From Roseateles depolymerans (GTDB lineage: Bacteria; Pseudomonadota; Gammaproteobacteria; Burkholderiales; Burkholderiaceae_C), in NCBI GenBank assembly GCA_003241055.1, contig QFOD01000013.1:1-64000 (forward strand): 64,000 bases of DNA, given 5' to 3'. Every line of letters begins with the position of its first letter. Position 1 is the first letter of the stretch. The translations under genes and the position numbers were made by a program. A model generated the notes under the pieces. It was not told the DNA's origin. It ran no database searches and saw only the letters and a list, made by a program, of their open reading frames with translations. Shown in pieces: positions 7,707 to 16,435 of the stretch.

Positions 7707-9592
7707 CAGCGCCCCAGCACCCGCAGGATCTCGCGGCCGTAGGCCTCGAGCTTCTTGGCGCCCACACCGCTGATCTGGCCCAGCTCGGCCAGGTCGCCAG
7801 GCAGCTGGCGCGCCATCTCGGCCAGCGTGGTGTTCTGGAAGATCACATAGGCCGGCAGGCCGTGCTCCTTGGCCACCTCGGAGCGCCAGGCCTTGAGCGC
7901 CTCGAAGCGCTCCAGGCCTTCGGCGTCCAGCCCCAGTGCCGGGTCCACCTTGGGCCGGCTGCCACCGCCGCGCGAGGCCCGGCCTCGCGAGCGCTTCTCC
8001 TCGGCCTCGCGCAGCCGCAGTTCCACCTCACCCTTGAGCACCGCCCGCGCGCTGTCCTGCAGCGCCAGCGTGCTGAACTCGCCCTCGGTGGCCACATGGC
8101 CCAGCGCGATCAGCTGGCGCAGCACCGCGCGCCACTGGGTCTCCGACAGGTCGGCCCCCACACCCCAGGTAGACAGGCTGTCGTGGCCGTATTGGCGGGT
8201 CTTGTCGGTGGTCTTGCCGCGCAGCACGTCGATCAGGTGGCCGGCGCCGAAGCGCTCGCCGCGCTGGTGGAAGCGGTAGATGCAGGACAGCAGCTTGCGC
8301 GCCGGCTCGGTGGCGTCCCAGGTGGCCGGCGGGTTCAGGCAGTTGTCGCAATTGCCGCAGGGCTGGCTCTGTTCCCCGAAGTAGGCCAGCAGCCGCACGC
8401 GCCGGCAGTCCGTGGCCTCGGCCAGTGCCAGCAGGGCGTCGAGCTTGCCGCGCTGGGCCTGCTTGAACTCCTCGCCGGCCGGGCTCTCGTCGATCATGCG
8501 GCGCTGGTTGACCACGTCGGCCAGGCCGTAGGTCATCCAGGCCTCGGCGGGCGCGCCGTCGCGGCCGGCACGGCCGGTCTCCTGGTAGTAGGCCTCGATG
8601 TTCTTGGGCAGGTCCAGATGGGCGACGAAGCGCACGTCGGGCTTGTCTATGCCCATGCCGAACGCGATGGTGGCGACGATGATGAGCCCGTCCTCGCGCA
8701 GGAAGCGGTCCTGGTGGCGGCGGCGCACCTCGGCGTCCAGCCCGGCGTGATACGGCAGGGCGTTCAGTCCTTCGCTCTGCAGCCACTCGGCGGTCTCGTC
8801 CACCTTGCGGCGGCTCTGGCAGTAGACGACCCCCGCCTCGCCCTCGTGCTCGTCCTGGATGAAGCGCAGCAGCTGCTCGCGCGGCGAGCCGTTCTTCTCG
8901 ACGATGAGGTAGCGGATGTTGGGCCGGTCGAAGCTGCTGACGAACAGCCGCGCGTCCTGCAGCTGCAGGCGCTCGACGATGTCGGCGCGGGTCAGCGCGT
9001 CGGCGGTGGCGGTCAGCGCCACGCGCGGCACATCGGGGAAGCGCTCGTGCAGCAGGCTCAGCTGCAGGTACTCCGAGCGGAAGTCGTGGCCCCACTGGCT
9101 CACGCAGTGCGCCTCGTCGATCGCGAACATCGACAGCAGGCCGCGCTCGTGCAGGGAGGTGAGCTGCGCCAGGAAGCGCGGCGTGGTGATGCGCTCGGGC
9201 GCGGCGTACAGCAGCGTGAGGCGGCCGCTCATCATCTCGCGCTCGATCTGCGCGGCCTCGTCGCTGCTGAGGCTGGAGTTCAGGAAGGCCGCATGCACGC
9301 CGGCCTCTTCCAGCGCGCCGACCTGGTCATGCATCAGTGCGATCAGCGGGCTCACCACCACGGCCACGCCGTGGCCCTGCTGCTGGCGCAGGATGGCGGG
9401 CACCTGGTAGCACAGGCTTTTGCCGCCGCCCGTGGGCATCAGCACCAGCGCGTCGCCGCCGGCGGCCACCTGCTCGACGATGTCGGCCTGCTGACCGCGG
9501 AAGGCGGTGTAGCCGAAGACTGCTGACAGCACCTGTCGGGCTGCGGATTGCAGCGCCTCGGTGGACTGGGGAAGATGCGCGCTCGAATTCAT
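7706..9592 (-). CDS. recQ: ATP-dependent DNA helicase RecQ
   Basis: This superfamily 2 3'-5' DNA helicase acts in recombination and in restart of stalled forks. The 628 residues show all the RecQ parts in order: a Walker A loop (MPTGGGKSLCYQ), the DEAH box (AIDEAHCVSQWGHDFR) with the RecQ-specific aromatic loop, the helicase C core (GRAGRDG), a zinc-binding domain (CRRVRL...CGNCDNC), a winged-helix region and a C-terminal HRDC domain. Length and order are normal for the family. An ATG with a neighbouring divergent cupin gene marks the promoter region around 9593-9631. Confidence 0.97.
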   Translation of the reverse strand: MNSSAHLPQSTEALQSAARQVLSAVFGYTAFRGQQADIVEQVAAGGDALVLMPTGGGKSLCYQVPAILRQQQGHGVAVVVSPLIALMHDQVGALEEAGVHAAFLNSSLSSDEAAQIEREMMSGRLTLLYAAPERITTPRFLAQLTSLHERGLLSMFAIDEAHCVSQWGHDFRSEYLQLSLLHERFPDVPRVALTATADALTRADIVERLQLQDARLFVSSFDRPNIRYLIVEKNGSPREQLLRFIQDEHEGEAGVVYCQSRRKVDETAEWLQSEGLNALPYHAGLDAEVRRRHQDRFLREDGLIIVATIAFGMGIDKPDVRFVAHLDLPKNIEAYYQETGRAGRDGAPAEAWMTYGLADVVNQRRMIDESPAGEEFKQAQRGKLDALLALAEATDCRRVRLLAYFGEQSQPCGNCDNCLNPPATWDATEPARKLLSCIYRFHQRGERFGAGHLIDVLRGKTTDKTRQYGHDSLSTWGVGADLSETQWRAVLRQLIALGHVATEGEFSTLALQDSARAVLKGEVELRLREAEEKRSRGRASRGGGSRPKVDPALGLDAEGLERFEALKAWRSEVAKEHGLPAYVIFQNTTLAEMARQLPGDLAELGQISGVGAKKLEAYGREILRVLGR

Positions 9593-9631
9593 TCAGCGGC
9601 CATTGTCCCAGCCTTGACCCGGAGACCCGTG

Positions 9632-10117
9632 ATGCCCGACGCCCAGGAACTGCGCCAGCGCCTGATCCGCAACTTCCACGACGCCCCGCGCGAGCGCTTC
9701 GTGCGCCCGCCGCTGTACGACTCCGAGTCCGTCAGCCTGACCCAGGGCACGGCGGCAAAGAAACTCGGCGCCGGCTTCGACATCGTCGCACCCGGCCAGA
9801 TGAGCTGCCCCTACCACTTCCATTACGCGCAGGAGGAGATGTTCGTCATCCTTCAGGGCGAGGGCACGCTGCGCGTGGCGGGCGTGCGGGTTCCCGTCAA
9901 ATCCGGCGATGTCATCACCATCCCGCCCGGGCCCGACTATCCGCACCACCTCATCAACACCTCCGACGCGCCGCTCCACTACCTGAGTATCAGCACGACG
10001 GAGCGGCCCGAGGTCTGCGAGTACCCGGACTCGGGCAAGGTCGGCATCTTCACGCCGGGGCTGCGCTTCCTTCACAGGCGCGATGCGGGGCTGGATTACT
10101 GGGTGGATGAACCCTGA
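9632..10117 (+). CDS. Cupin-domain protein
   Basis: The 161-residue protein begins at ATG 9632, seven bases after a CGGAGA ribosome site. The central part is a single cupin barrel: motif 1 G-Q-x-S-x-P-Y-H-F-H-x-A-x-E-E-M (about 60-75) supplies two His and a Glu for a metal ion, and motif 2 P-P-G-x-D-Y-P-H-H (about 105-113) supplies the last His. These proteins are often sugar isomerases, dioxygenases or small-molecule binders; the substrate is not evident. It is transcribed away from recQ and converges on the dGTPase-like gene. Confidence 0.85.
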   Translation: MPDAQELRQRLIRNFHDAPRERFVRPPLYDSESVSLTQGTAAKKLGAGFDIVAPGQMSCPYHFHYAQEEMFVILQGEGTLRVAGVRVPVKSGDVITIPPGPDYPHHLINTSDAPLHYLSISTTERPEVCEYPDSGKVGIFTPGLRFLHRRDAGLDYWVDEP

Positions 10118-10133
10118 GGCTGCAGCGCGGGGG

Positions 10134-11492
10134 TCAGGTGTTGCGGGGTGACACCAGCTGGGCGTGCCAGCGCAGCAGCCGCTGGTCGCTGGCGCTGGCC
10201 AGCCAGTCGGCGATCAGCCGGCGCTGCTCACCGACGCTGCCCGCGGATTCGTGATCCAGCCGCTGCGGCTCGGGCAGCAGGTGCAGTGGGTCGGCCCAGA
10301 AGGCCTCGGCCACGTCGCGCAGCATGCGCCCGCCCAGGTGTTGCTCAGTCAGCACCGGCGGGGCTTCCAGCACCACCTCCTGCACCAGGTGGCGCAGCTG
10401 GGCGAGGAAGGCCGCGGCCTCGGTCAGCAGCTGCACGCGGTAGCGCAGCAGCGGCTCGTCGAGGTCCTCGCGCTCGTCCACCTCGGCGGACACGACGAAG
10501 GCGTTCACCAGCGTGCCTATCGTGCGGCGGCGGGCCGACTCCGAGGGCCCGAACAGCGCGCGGGCCATGTCGGCCGGCGTGCCCAGGTCCACCGCGGCGG
10601 CCCAGCCGGGGTCGGGCTGCAGCCAGCTCCAGCGCTCGGCCGTCACCAGGCCCAGGCGCAGGCCGTCCTCCAGCACATGCACGCCCAGCGCGATGCTCTC
10701 GGCCAGGCCGATCAGGCTGGCGTCGAAGCCGGGCCAGCCGGCCGCGCCGTGCTGGCCGTCGTGCGGCAGGGCCGAGGGCAGCATGAAAGCGTGGCTGTCA
10801 TGGCTGCTGGCCGGCAGCAGCACCCAGTCGACGATGTCGTGGTCGGCGTCGTAGAAGCAGCCCGGCGGATGGCGCGGGTCGGGCCCGTGCTGGGCGCCGC
10901 TGGCGCTGAACACCAGCCGGCGCGGCGCGGGGTGCGACAAGCAGCCCAGCAGCACGCGCCGCGACGGGTCCAGCCCGAAGCTCTCGGCATAGGGCTCCTG
11001 CCGAGCCAGCAGGCGCAGACCCTGGGCCGATGCGCTGAAGCCGCCGCCGGCTTTCATCCAGTCGTTCAGCGCCACCTCGCCGCCTGCGCCGAAGGGTGGC
11101 TGGCCGAGCTGGCGGCCGAAGGCGATGGCCTCGATGAGGTTGGGCTCGGGCAGCAGCGCGGCCCAGGGGGCGCTGGCGGAATGCAGGTGCTGCAGCGAGC
11201 GCAGCAGGCCACGCGCGAGCTGCGCCACCTCCTGCGCCAGCGTGGCGCGGGTGCGGAACAGCTGGCCGTCGTCCACGCCGGGCAGCATCTGCTTGCCCTG
11301 CAGCTGCCGGAAGCTCTGGCTGTGCATGACGCGCGCGCGGTCGCGGGCGTAGGGGTTGCGGTAGGCGCCCCGCACCCGCATCAGCTCGGAGCCGGAGCGC
11401 CGTTGCTGCCACTGCAGGTCGCTGCGCTGCAAGGGCAGCGCGTCATCGGGCGGGAAGGGGGAGACCGGGCGGGTCGGGCTGGCGAGGTCCAT
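10134..11492 (-). CDS. dGTPase-like protein with degraded HD site
   Basis: The 452-residue product aligns by eye with deoxyguanosine triphosphohydrolases of the Dgt family: RDRARVMHSQSFRQLQGK at 51-68, RTRATLAQEVAQLAR at 80-94 and QPPFGAGGEVALNDW at 131-145. In active enzymes these blocks hold His in RTRLTHS, the HD pair in xHDIGxPPFG and a later DD. Here they read L85, R127-Q128 and, near LAESIALG, Ser instead of Asp. All four metal ligands therefore appear lost while the scaffold is kept. It may be a regulatory or nucleotide-sensing pseudoenzyme. The ATG at 11492 has a GGAG ribosome site; a GTG at 11504 is a weaker alternative. Confidence 0.75.
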   Translation of the reverse strand: MDLASPTRPVSPFPPDDALPLQRSDLQWQQRRSGSELMRVRGAYRNPYARDRARVMHSQSFRQLQGKQMLPGVDDGQLFRTRATLAQEVAQLARGLLRSLQHLHSASAPWAALLPEPNLIEAIAFGRQLGQPPFGAGGEVALNDWMKAGGGFSASAQGLRLLARQEPYAESFGLDPSRRVLLGCLSHPAPRRLVFSASGAQHGPDPRHPPGCFYDADHDIVDWVLLPASSHDSHAFMLPSALPHDGQHGAAGWPGFDASLIGLAESIALGVHVLEDGLRLGLVTAERWSWLQPDPGWAAAVDLGTPADMARALFGPSESARRRTIGTLVNAFVVSAEVDEREDLDEPLLRYRVQLLTEAAAFLAQLRHLVQEVVLEAPPVLTEQHLGGRMLRDVAEAFWADPLHLLPEPQRLDHESAGSVGEQRRLIADWLASASDQRLLRWHAQLVSPRNT

Positions 11493-11661
11493 GCTGCACT
11501 CCACAGGAGAGTCCGCTCCCTGGTGCGCACCGGATGCCGGGTCTGCGATGCCTTGTCTGGCTTGGCCAGCACGCCCGCCCAGCGTAGGACGGTGGCCTTG
11601 GCCGTGGTGCGGGCGCGGATGCCGCGAGCGTGAAAAAAGTCGCGCTCCGGACGGCGCGCAC

Positions 11662-11880
11662 TCAGTAGTGCGGGGGCAGCTCGTCGCGCAGGCTGCGGAA
11701 GCCGCCGGGCTCGGCGGCGGTGGCCTGGCGGCGCAGCTCGACGATCTCGCGCACCAGGCGCTCGATCTGCTCCTGCTGGCGTACGACGACCTGGTTGAGC
11801 TGCTCCACGGTGTCTTCCGCGAAGCTGGCCTTGACCTCCAGGTCGGTCAGGCGGCGTTCGATGTCTTGCAAGGGGTCCAT
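11662..11880 (-). CDS. slyX: SlyX-family protein
   Basis: The 72-residue acidic protein is one long amphipathic coiled coil (IERRLTDLEVKASFAEDTVEQLN...VVRQQEQIERLVREI) followed by a short tail ending PPHY. Both the coil and the PPHY ending are hallmarks of SlyX. The biochemical role of SlyX is not established; it is often next to FKBP isomerase genes, which is not the case here. The start is the ATG at 11880. It may be co-transcribed with the GIN-domain gene 35 bases upstream. Confidence 0.9.
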   Translation of the reverse strand: MDPLQDIERRLTDLEVKASFAEDTVEQLNQVVVRQQEQIERLVREIVELRRQATAAEPGGFRSLRDELPPHY

Positions 11881-11915
11881 GGCCGTATTGGGCCTGAAAT
11901 CAGGCCCGGCCGGCG

Positions 11916-12737
11916 TCAACGGCGATCGCCGCGCGCGGTGATGGTGCCCATGCCGGCGAGCGAGCGCTGCACCTGGGGCTGGCCGAAGTAGTCGATGGAA
12001 CCCACGCCGGAAATATGGGCCTGCAGTTCGTCGGTGGCCCACAGCACCACATTGCCCAGGCCGCTGACATTGACCCGCGCCCGCTTGGTCTGCAGCCGGT
12101 CGGCCACCACCTTGCCCTTGCCCGAGATCTGCAGCACGACGTTGTTGACCTGGCCAGCCAGCTGGCCATCGCCCGAGCCCGAGATCACGAACACCAGCTC
12201 GCGTGCCTGCAGCTGCTCCAGCCGCACCTGGCCGGCGCCGCTGATGAACAGGCGCAGCCGGTCGAGGTTGAGCGGCCCCGGGGCCAGCAGGTCGCTGGCG
12301 CCGGAGAGGGTCAGCTGGTTGAGCTGCCGCATCTCGATGAAGACGTTGACGCGGTTGGAGCTCCAGAACTTCCAGCCCCCGCTGGGGCGGATGACGAGCT
12401 GGCGGTCGTTGAGCTGCACGTCGATGTCGCGCTGCACATCGGCGTCGCCGGCCACGAAGACCTGGTCCTTGTCGCCCTGCACCAGGGTCACGCGTGCGGC
12501 CCCGGCCAGTTCCACCCGGTCGAAGGGGCCGGGCGCGTAGACGCGGCCGGGCTCGACCGGCAGCGCGGGCGCTGCCGGTGGCGCCGGGCTGGCAGGCGCC
12601 GCCACGGGCGCGGGCGGGGCGGCCGTGGCCATCGGGGCTGGCGCGGGCTGCGGCATGGGGTGAGGCTGCGGCTGGGCCTGGGCCAGCGAGGCCGCGAGCA
12701 GCAGCGCGGCGATCAGGGGGCGATGGGCGGGCTTCAT
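11916..12737 (-). CDS. Exported GIN-domain (DUF2807) protein
   Basis: The 273-residue protein has a signal peptide ending in SLAQAQ, a proline/alanine-rich linker (about 24-75), and a beta-helical adhesin-like domain with repeated [LF]xSGxG/ISGxG turns: LTLSGAS, LFISGAG, FVISGSG, LQISGKG, VNVSGLG and AHISGVG. This pattern is the head-GIN domain found on many exported bacterial proteins. Its function is not known; such proteins are thought to sit at the cell surface. Its ATG overlaps the stop of the upstream LytTR regulator by four bases, so it is the last gene of that two-component operon and is probably its output. Confidence 0.85.
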   Translation of the reverse strand: MKPAHRPLIAALLLAASLAQAQPQPHPMPQPAPAPMATAAPPAPVAAPASPAPPAAPALPVEPGRVYAPGPFDRVELAGAARVTLVQGDKDQVFVAGDADVQRDIDVQLNDRQLVIRPSGGWKFWSSNRVNVFIEMRQLNQLTLSGASDLLAPGPLNLDRLRLFISGAGQVRLEQLQARELVFVISGSGDGQLAGQVNNVVLQISGKGKVVADRLQTKRARVNVSGLGNVVLWATDELQAHISGVGSIDYFGQPQVQRSLAGMGTITARGDRR

Positions 12738-13483
12738 AGCGATTGCTCCCTCAGCATCTTGGAGACCTCGCGGTTCGCGGTGATGCGGCTGCCGTCGCGC
12801 AGCTGCACGATGAGCTGCGAGTTCTCGTCCGGCGTCATGCTGTCCACGAAGTCCAGGTTCACGATGCAGCCGCGCTGCACGCGCAGAAAGCGGCTCTTGT
12901 CCAGCCGCTCCTCGAAGCTGGCGATGGGCAGGCGCACCAGGTAGCTGCGGCCCTTGCTCTGGATGGCGGTGTACTTGTTGTCGGAGCGCAGGCACTCGAT
13001 GTCGCCCACCTGCAGCGGGAAGATCTTGCCCTGGTCGCGCACCAGCAGCCGGGTCAGCGGCGCGTCGGGCGGCGTGCCCAGGGCCTGCGCCACCTCGGCG
13101 ATGTTGGGCAGGTTCGTGGGCGCGGCGTCGCGCAGCGCGTGGCTCACGGCCTCGTCGAAGCGCTCGCGCGAGAAGGGCTTGAGCAGGTAGTCCAGCGCAT
13201 GCAGCTCGAAGGCGGTCAGCGCGTGCTCGTCATAGGCGGTGGTGAAGATCACTCGGGGCTGGTGGGTGTCGTTCAGCAGCTCGCGCACCACCTGGATGCC
13301 GGTCATGCCGGGCATCTGGATGTCGGTCAGCACCAGCGCGGGCTTGAGCGCGCGGATCTGCTCCAGCGCGGTCTCGCCGTCCTCGCAGACGGCCACCAGC
13401 TGCAGGCCGGGTGTGGCCTTCACCCAGTCCGCCAGGCTCTCGGCGGCCAGGGGTTCGTCTTCGGCGATCAGTACGGTGGTCAT
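12734..13483 (-). CDS. LytTR-family response regulator
   Basis: This 249-residue response regulator has a receiver domain (residues 1-120) with the acidic pocket EDE (8-10), the phospho-acceptor in LVLTDIQMPGMTG and the switch region TTAYDEHAL with the Lys of LKPFSR. A C-terminal LytTR DNA-binding domain (about 145-249) follows, with the characteristic CLRSDNKYTAIQ, RFLRVQRGCIVNLDFV and SRITANREVSKML segments. It presumably binds DNA upstream of the operon when phosphorylated by the kinase encoded next to it. It is separated from that kinase gene by 106 bases of GC-rich inverted repeats. Confidence 0.93.
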   Translation of the reverse strand: MTTVLIAEDEPLAAESLADWVKATPGLQLVAVCEDGETALEQIRALKPALVLTDIQMPGMTGIQVVRELLNDTHQPRVIFTTAYDEHALTAFELHALDYLLKPFSRERFDEAVSHALRDAAPTNLPNIAEVAQALGTPPDAPLTRLLVRDQGKIFPLQVGDIECLRSDNKYTAIQSKGRSYLVRLPIASFEERLDKSRFLRVQRGCIVNLDFVDSMTPDENSQLIVQLRDGSRITANREVSKMLREQSL

Positions 13484-13589
13484 GTCTGCCCCTCGTTCGG
13501 CGAGTACGCCGACCGCTCCCCCGAGGGGACGGCGGGCCGGCTTGGGGCGGCCCGGCGCTCGGCCCGCCGCCCCGTGGTGGGAGGTCGTT

Positions 13590-14681
13590 TCATGTCTGTG
13601 GAATCCAGAGGTCGACGCGGAAGCCCGCGCCGGGCGCGGTGTTCACGCGCAGCTTGGCGTGGCCGTCGTAATCCAGCGCGAAGCGCTTCTTCAGCGCGGC
13701 CAGGCCGATGCCGCGGCGCTGGCCGGGCTGGGGTTCCAGCGCGGCGGGGTCGCAGCCCGGGCCGTCGTCGGCCACGCTCAGGTCCAGCCCGCGGTTCAGC
13801 GGGTTGCGCCGCGCGCTGATGGTCACGCAGCCGCCGCGCCGTGCCGGGGCCACCGCGTGCAGGATGCTGTTCTCCACCAGCGGCTGCAGGGTCAGCGGCG
13901 GCAGCTCGTCGTCCATGACGGCGTCGTCGATGTCCCAGTCCACGCGCAGCCGCGGGCCCAGGCGCAGCGCCTCCAGCGCGAGGTAGTCGCGCAGGAAGTC
14001 CAGCTCCTCGGCCAGCGCCACGCGGGCGTCGGTGCCGCGCTTGGTGTCCAGCACGTAGCGCAGCATGGTGGCGAAGCGCAGCAGCGCGGCCTCGGCCTCG
14101 GCCGGGTCCTTGCGGGTCAGCGCGATCAGCGAGTTCAGCGTGTTGAACAGGAAGTGCGGGTTGAGCTTGCCGCTGATGGCGGCCAGCTCGGCCTTGGCCA
14201 GGGCCGATTCGGCCTGGGCCGCCGTCACGGCCGCGGCGCGGGCCGCGCGGGCCTGGAGCACGGCGCTGAAGGCGGTGGCGATGGCCGCGTACACCACCAG
14301 GCCCCAGAGCGTGCGCAGCAGCAGGCCGGCCATCAGCACGGCGCCCGCGTGCTGGGCACCGAACAGCCAGGTGTTGACCGCGAATTCGCCCGCCTGCCAG
14401 CCGATGGCAAACAGCAGCGCCGCGGCGGCATGCACGCCCCACACCAGCGCCAGCGAGGCCTCGCTGTCGTGCAGGCGGCGGCTCAGCGGCCAGACGGCTA
14501 CGCCCAGCAGCATGGGCGGCCACAGCATCGTGGTGGCCTGGTACACGGCCAGCCAGAACGGGTCCACGCCGCGTTCGAATTCGTTGCCGGCCAGCACGAA
14601 CAGGCACCAGGTCAGCAGGCAGCAGCCGGCGTACGCCAGCCAGAGGCGGCGGTTGCTGGGGCGCTGGGGCAGGGAACTCAT
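13590..14681 (-). CDS. LytS/YehU-type sensor histidine kinase
   Basis: This is the inner-membrane sensor kinase of the LytTR system. Residues about 10-140 hold four to five hydrophobic helices (sensing part). The cytoplasmic half has the His_kinase signature KLNPHFLFNTLNSLIALTRKD (His in NPHFLFN is the phospho-acceptor) and an ATPase domain with LQPLVENSILHAVAP (N box) and DDGPGC plus GIGLAALKKRF (G boxes). The 363-residue length is typical. The signal sensed cannot be read. Co-occurrence with a GIN-domain exported protein suggests an envelope-directed response. Confidence 0.93.
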   Translation of the reverse strand: MSSLPQRPSNRRLWLAYAGCCLLTWCLFVLAGNEFERGVDPFWLAVYQATTMLWPPMLLGVAVWPLSRRLHDSEASLALVWGVHAAAALLFAIGWQAGEFAVNTWLFGAQHAGAVLMAGLLLRTLWGLVVYAAIATAFSAVLQARAARAAAVTAAQAESALAKAELAAISGKLNPHFLFNTLNSLIALTRKDPAEAEAALLRFATMLRYVLDTKRGTDARVALAEELDFLRDYLALEALRLGPRLRVDWDIDDAVMDDELPPLTLQPLVENSILHAVAPARRGGCVTISARRNPLNRGLDLSVADDGPGCDPAALEPQPGQRRGIGLAALKKRFALDYDGHAKLRVNTAPGAGFRVDLWIPQT

Positions 14682-14827
14682 GGCTTCATCTTAGGGAGGG
14701 GTGCGGGCCGGCGGGGCGGCCTGGCGACGAACTGCGGGCTCCAGGGTGCGGGATGCGGCCGGGCTGCCGCGGGGATCGGGCTGCCCGGCATAATCCGCCC
14801 CTCCCCCATCGAACCCCGGCGAGCGTC

Positions 14828-15391
14828 ATGGCCAGCGTCAACAAAGTCATTCTCATCGGCAACCTCGGCCGAGATCCCGAGGTCCGCTACAACCCCAACG
14901 GTGTGGCCTGGTGCACGGTCAGCCTGGCCACCACGCGCCAGTGGAAGAACCGCGAGAGCGGCGAGCGCCAGGAAGAGACCGAATGGCACCGCGTGGTCTT
15001 CAACGACCGCCTGGCCGAGATCGCCGGCGAATACCTGAAGAAGGGCCGCGCCGTCTACGTGGAAGGCCGCCTCAAGACCCGCAAGTGGCAGGACAAGGAA
15101 GGCCGCGACACCTACACCACCGAGATCATTGCCGACCAGATGCAGCTGCTGGGCGGCCGCGACGGCGGTGGTGACGAAGGCGGTGGCGGCGGCTACTCGC
15201 GTGGTGCAGGCGGCGGCGGTGGCTATGCCCGCGGCGGCGATGCCGGTGGCGACGACTTCGGTGGCGGCGCCCCCGCCCCGCGCGCCGCGGCCCGCCCGGC
15301 CGCCCCGCGCCCCGCGCCCCAGCGTGCGCCGGCCCCGGCACCCAAGGCGTCGACCGGTTTCGACGACATGGACGACGACATTCCTTTCTAA
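14828..15391 (+). CDS. ssb: Single-stranded DNA-binding protein
   Basis: The 187-residue SSB protects single-stranded DNA during replication and repair and recruits partner proteins. It begins MASVNKVILIGNLGRDPEVRY, an almost invariant SSB start. The OB-fold spans about residues 1-115. A glycine-rich and then proline/alanine-rich linker leads to the acidic tip DDMDDDIPF that docks SSB-binding proteins. A strong intrinsic terminator follows at 15421. The start is the ATG at 14828, after a GCGAGCGTC leader. Confidence 0.98.
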   Translation: MASVNKVILIGNLGRDPEVRYNPNGVAWCTVSLATTRQWKNRESGERQEETEWHRVVFNDRLAEIAGEYLKKGRAVYVEGRLKTRKWQDKEGRDTYTTEIIADQMQLLGGRDGGGDEGGGGGYSRGAGGGGGYARGGDAGGDDFGGGAPAPRAAARPAAPRPAPQRAPAPAPKASTGFDDMDDDIPF

Positions 15392-15420
15392 AAACCACCT
15401 ATAGGTCGTTTGTCAACATC

Positions 15421-15453
15421 AGGCCCGCAGCCGAAAGGCAGCGGGCCTTTTTT
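15421..15453 (+). terminator. Intrinsic terminator of ssb
   Basis: The seven-base arms GGCCCGC (15422-15428) and GCGGGCC (15441-15447) are followed by six T (15448-15453). The T-run reaches the stop codon of the convergent LysR gene, so the hairpin may also slow the opposing transcript. Confidence 0.85.
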
Positions 15454-16337
15454 CATGTCGCCGCGCCGGCGCCGGCCAGAGCCAGGAAGTGGGCCAGGCA
15501 GGGGTTGGCGTTGTCCTCACGCCAGACCAGCTCCTGCGCGATGCGCAATTCGCTGCGTACCGGCTTGAAGGCGACGCCGTCCAGCTTCAGGCGGCGCATG
15601 GACTCCGGCAGCAGGGCCACGCCGGACCCTTCCGCCACGAGGCTGAGGATGGTCTGCTGCAGCTGCACCTCCAGGGCGATCTGCGGGTCGAAGCCGGCCT
15701 GCCGGCACACGCCCAGCACGGTGTCGCGCAGGGCCGGCGCCACCTCGCGCGCGGCGGCGACGAAGGGCTGGTCGCGCAGCGCGGCTAGCTCCACCTGGCG
15801 CCGCGAGGCGAGCGGGTGCTGCGCGGGCAGGGCCAGGCACAGCGGTTCCTGGACGACCGTGTGCCGCGCGATGCCCGGCGGCAGGGGCTGCGGGAACACG
15901 ATGGCGGCATCGAACTCGCCCTCGGCCACCTGGGTGACGAGATCGTTGGACACCACCTCGCGCAGCGTCAGCCGCACGGCCGGGTAGCGGGTGCTGAAGG
16001 CCTTGGCGAAGCGGGGCACCACGCTGTAGGCCGCGCACATCGTGAAGCCGATGGTGAGCGTGCCGGCAAACCCCGAGGCCGCGGCGCGCGCATGAGCGGC
16101 CGCGCGCTCCAGCGCGCCCAGGATGGCGCGGGCGTCCACCAGCAGCCGCTCGCCGGCGGCGGTGAGCTCGATGCTGCGGGCATGGCGCAGGAACAGCGGC
16201 ACGCCGAGTTCGGCCTCCAGCGCGGCGATCTGGCGGCTCAGCGGGGGCTGGGAGATGTGCAGCCGTTCGGCGGCGCGGCTGAAGCTCAGCGCCTCGGCGA
16301 CGGCGACGAAGTAGCGCAGCTGGCGAAGGTCGAGCAC
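15453..16337 (-). CDS. LysR-family transcriptional regulator
   Basis: The 294-residue regulator has the winged helix-turn-helix at residues 1-60 (LRQLRYFVAVAEALSFSRAAERLHISQPPLSRQIAALE), the usual LysR linker helix, and a periplasmic-binding-protein-like effector domain (about 90-290). The start is GTG at 16337. It diverges from the AEC transporter gene at 16436; LysR regulators usually control such a divergent neighbour. A TATCA-N14-TGATA motif lies between them. The effector is unknown, possibly an aromatic or carboxylic acid. Confidence 0.93.
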   Translation of the reverse strand: MLDLRQLRYFVAVAEALSFSRAAERLHISQPPLSRQIAALEAELGVPLFLRHARSIELTAAGERLLVDARAILGALERAAAHARAAASGFAGTLTIGFTMCAAYSVVPRFAKAFSTRYPAVRLTLREVVSNDLVTQVAEGEFDAAIVFPQPLPPGIARHTVVQEPLCLALPAQHPLASRRQVELAALRDQPFVAAAREVAPALRDTVLGVCRQAGFDPQIALEVQLQQTILSLVAEGSGVALLPESMRRLKLDGVAFKPVRSELRIAQELVWREDNANPCLAHFLALAGAGAAT

Positions 16338-16351
16338 CTATGCGGATCAGG

Positions 16352-16375
16352 TATCAGTGGAGGCTCGAGATGATA
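16352..16375. promoter_or_regulatory. Candidate LysR operator
   Basis: The inverted repeat TATCA at 16352-16356 and TGATA at 16371-16375 is spaced by 14 bases in the 98-base divergent gap between the LysR gene and the transporter gene. Size and placement fit a LysR recognition site; the T-N11-A core is not perfect. Confidence 0.45.
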
Positions 16376-16435
16376 TTGGACCGCATGGCAGGCCGCTCTT
16401 AGGCTGAGCGCCTTTCCTGACTCACCTGCAATTCC

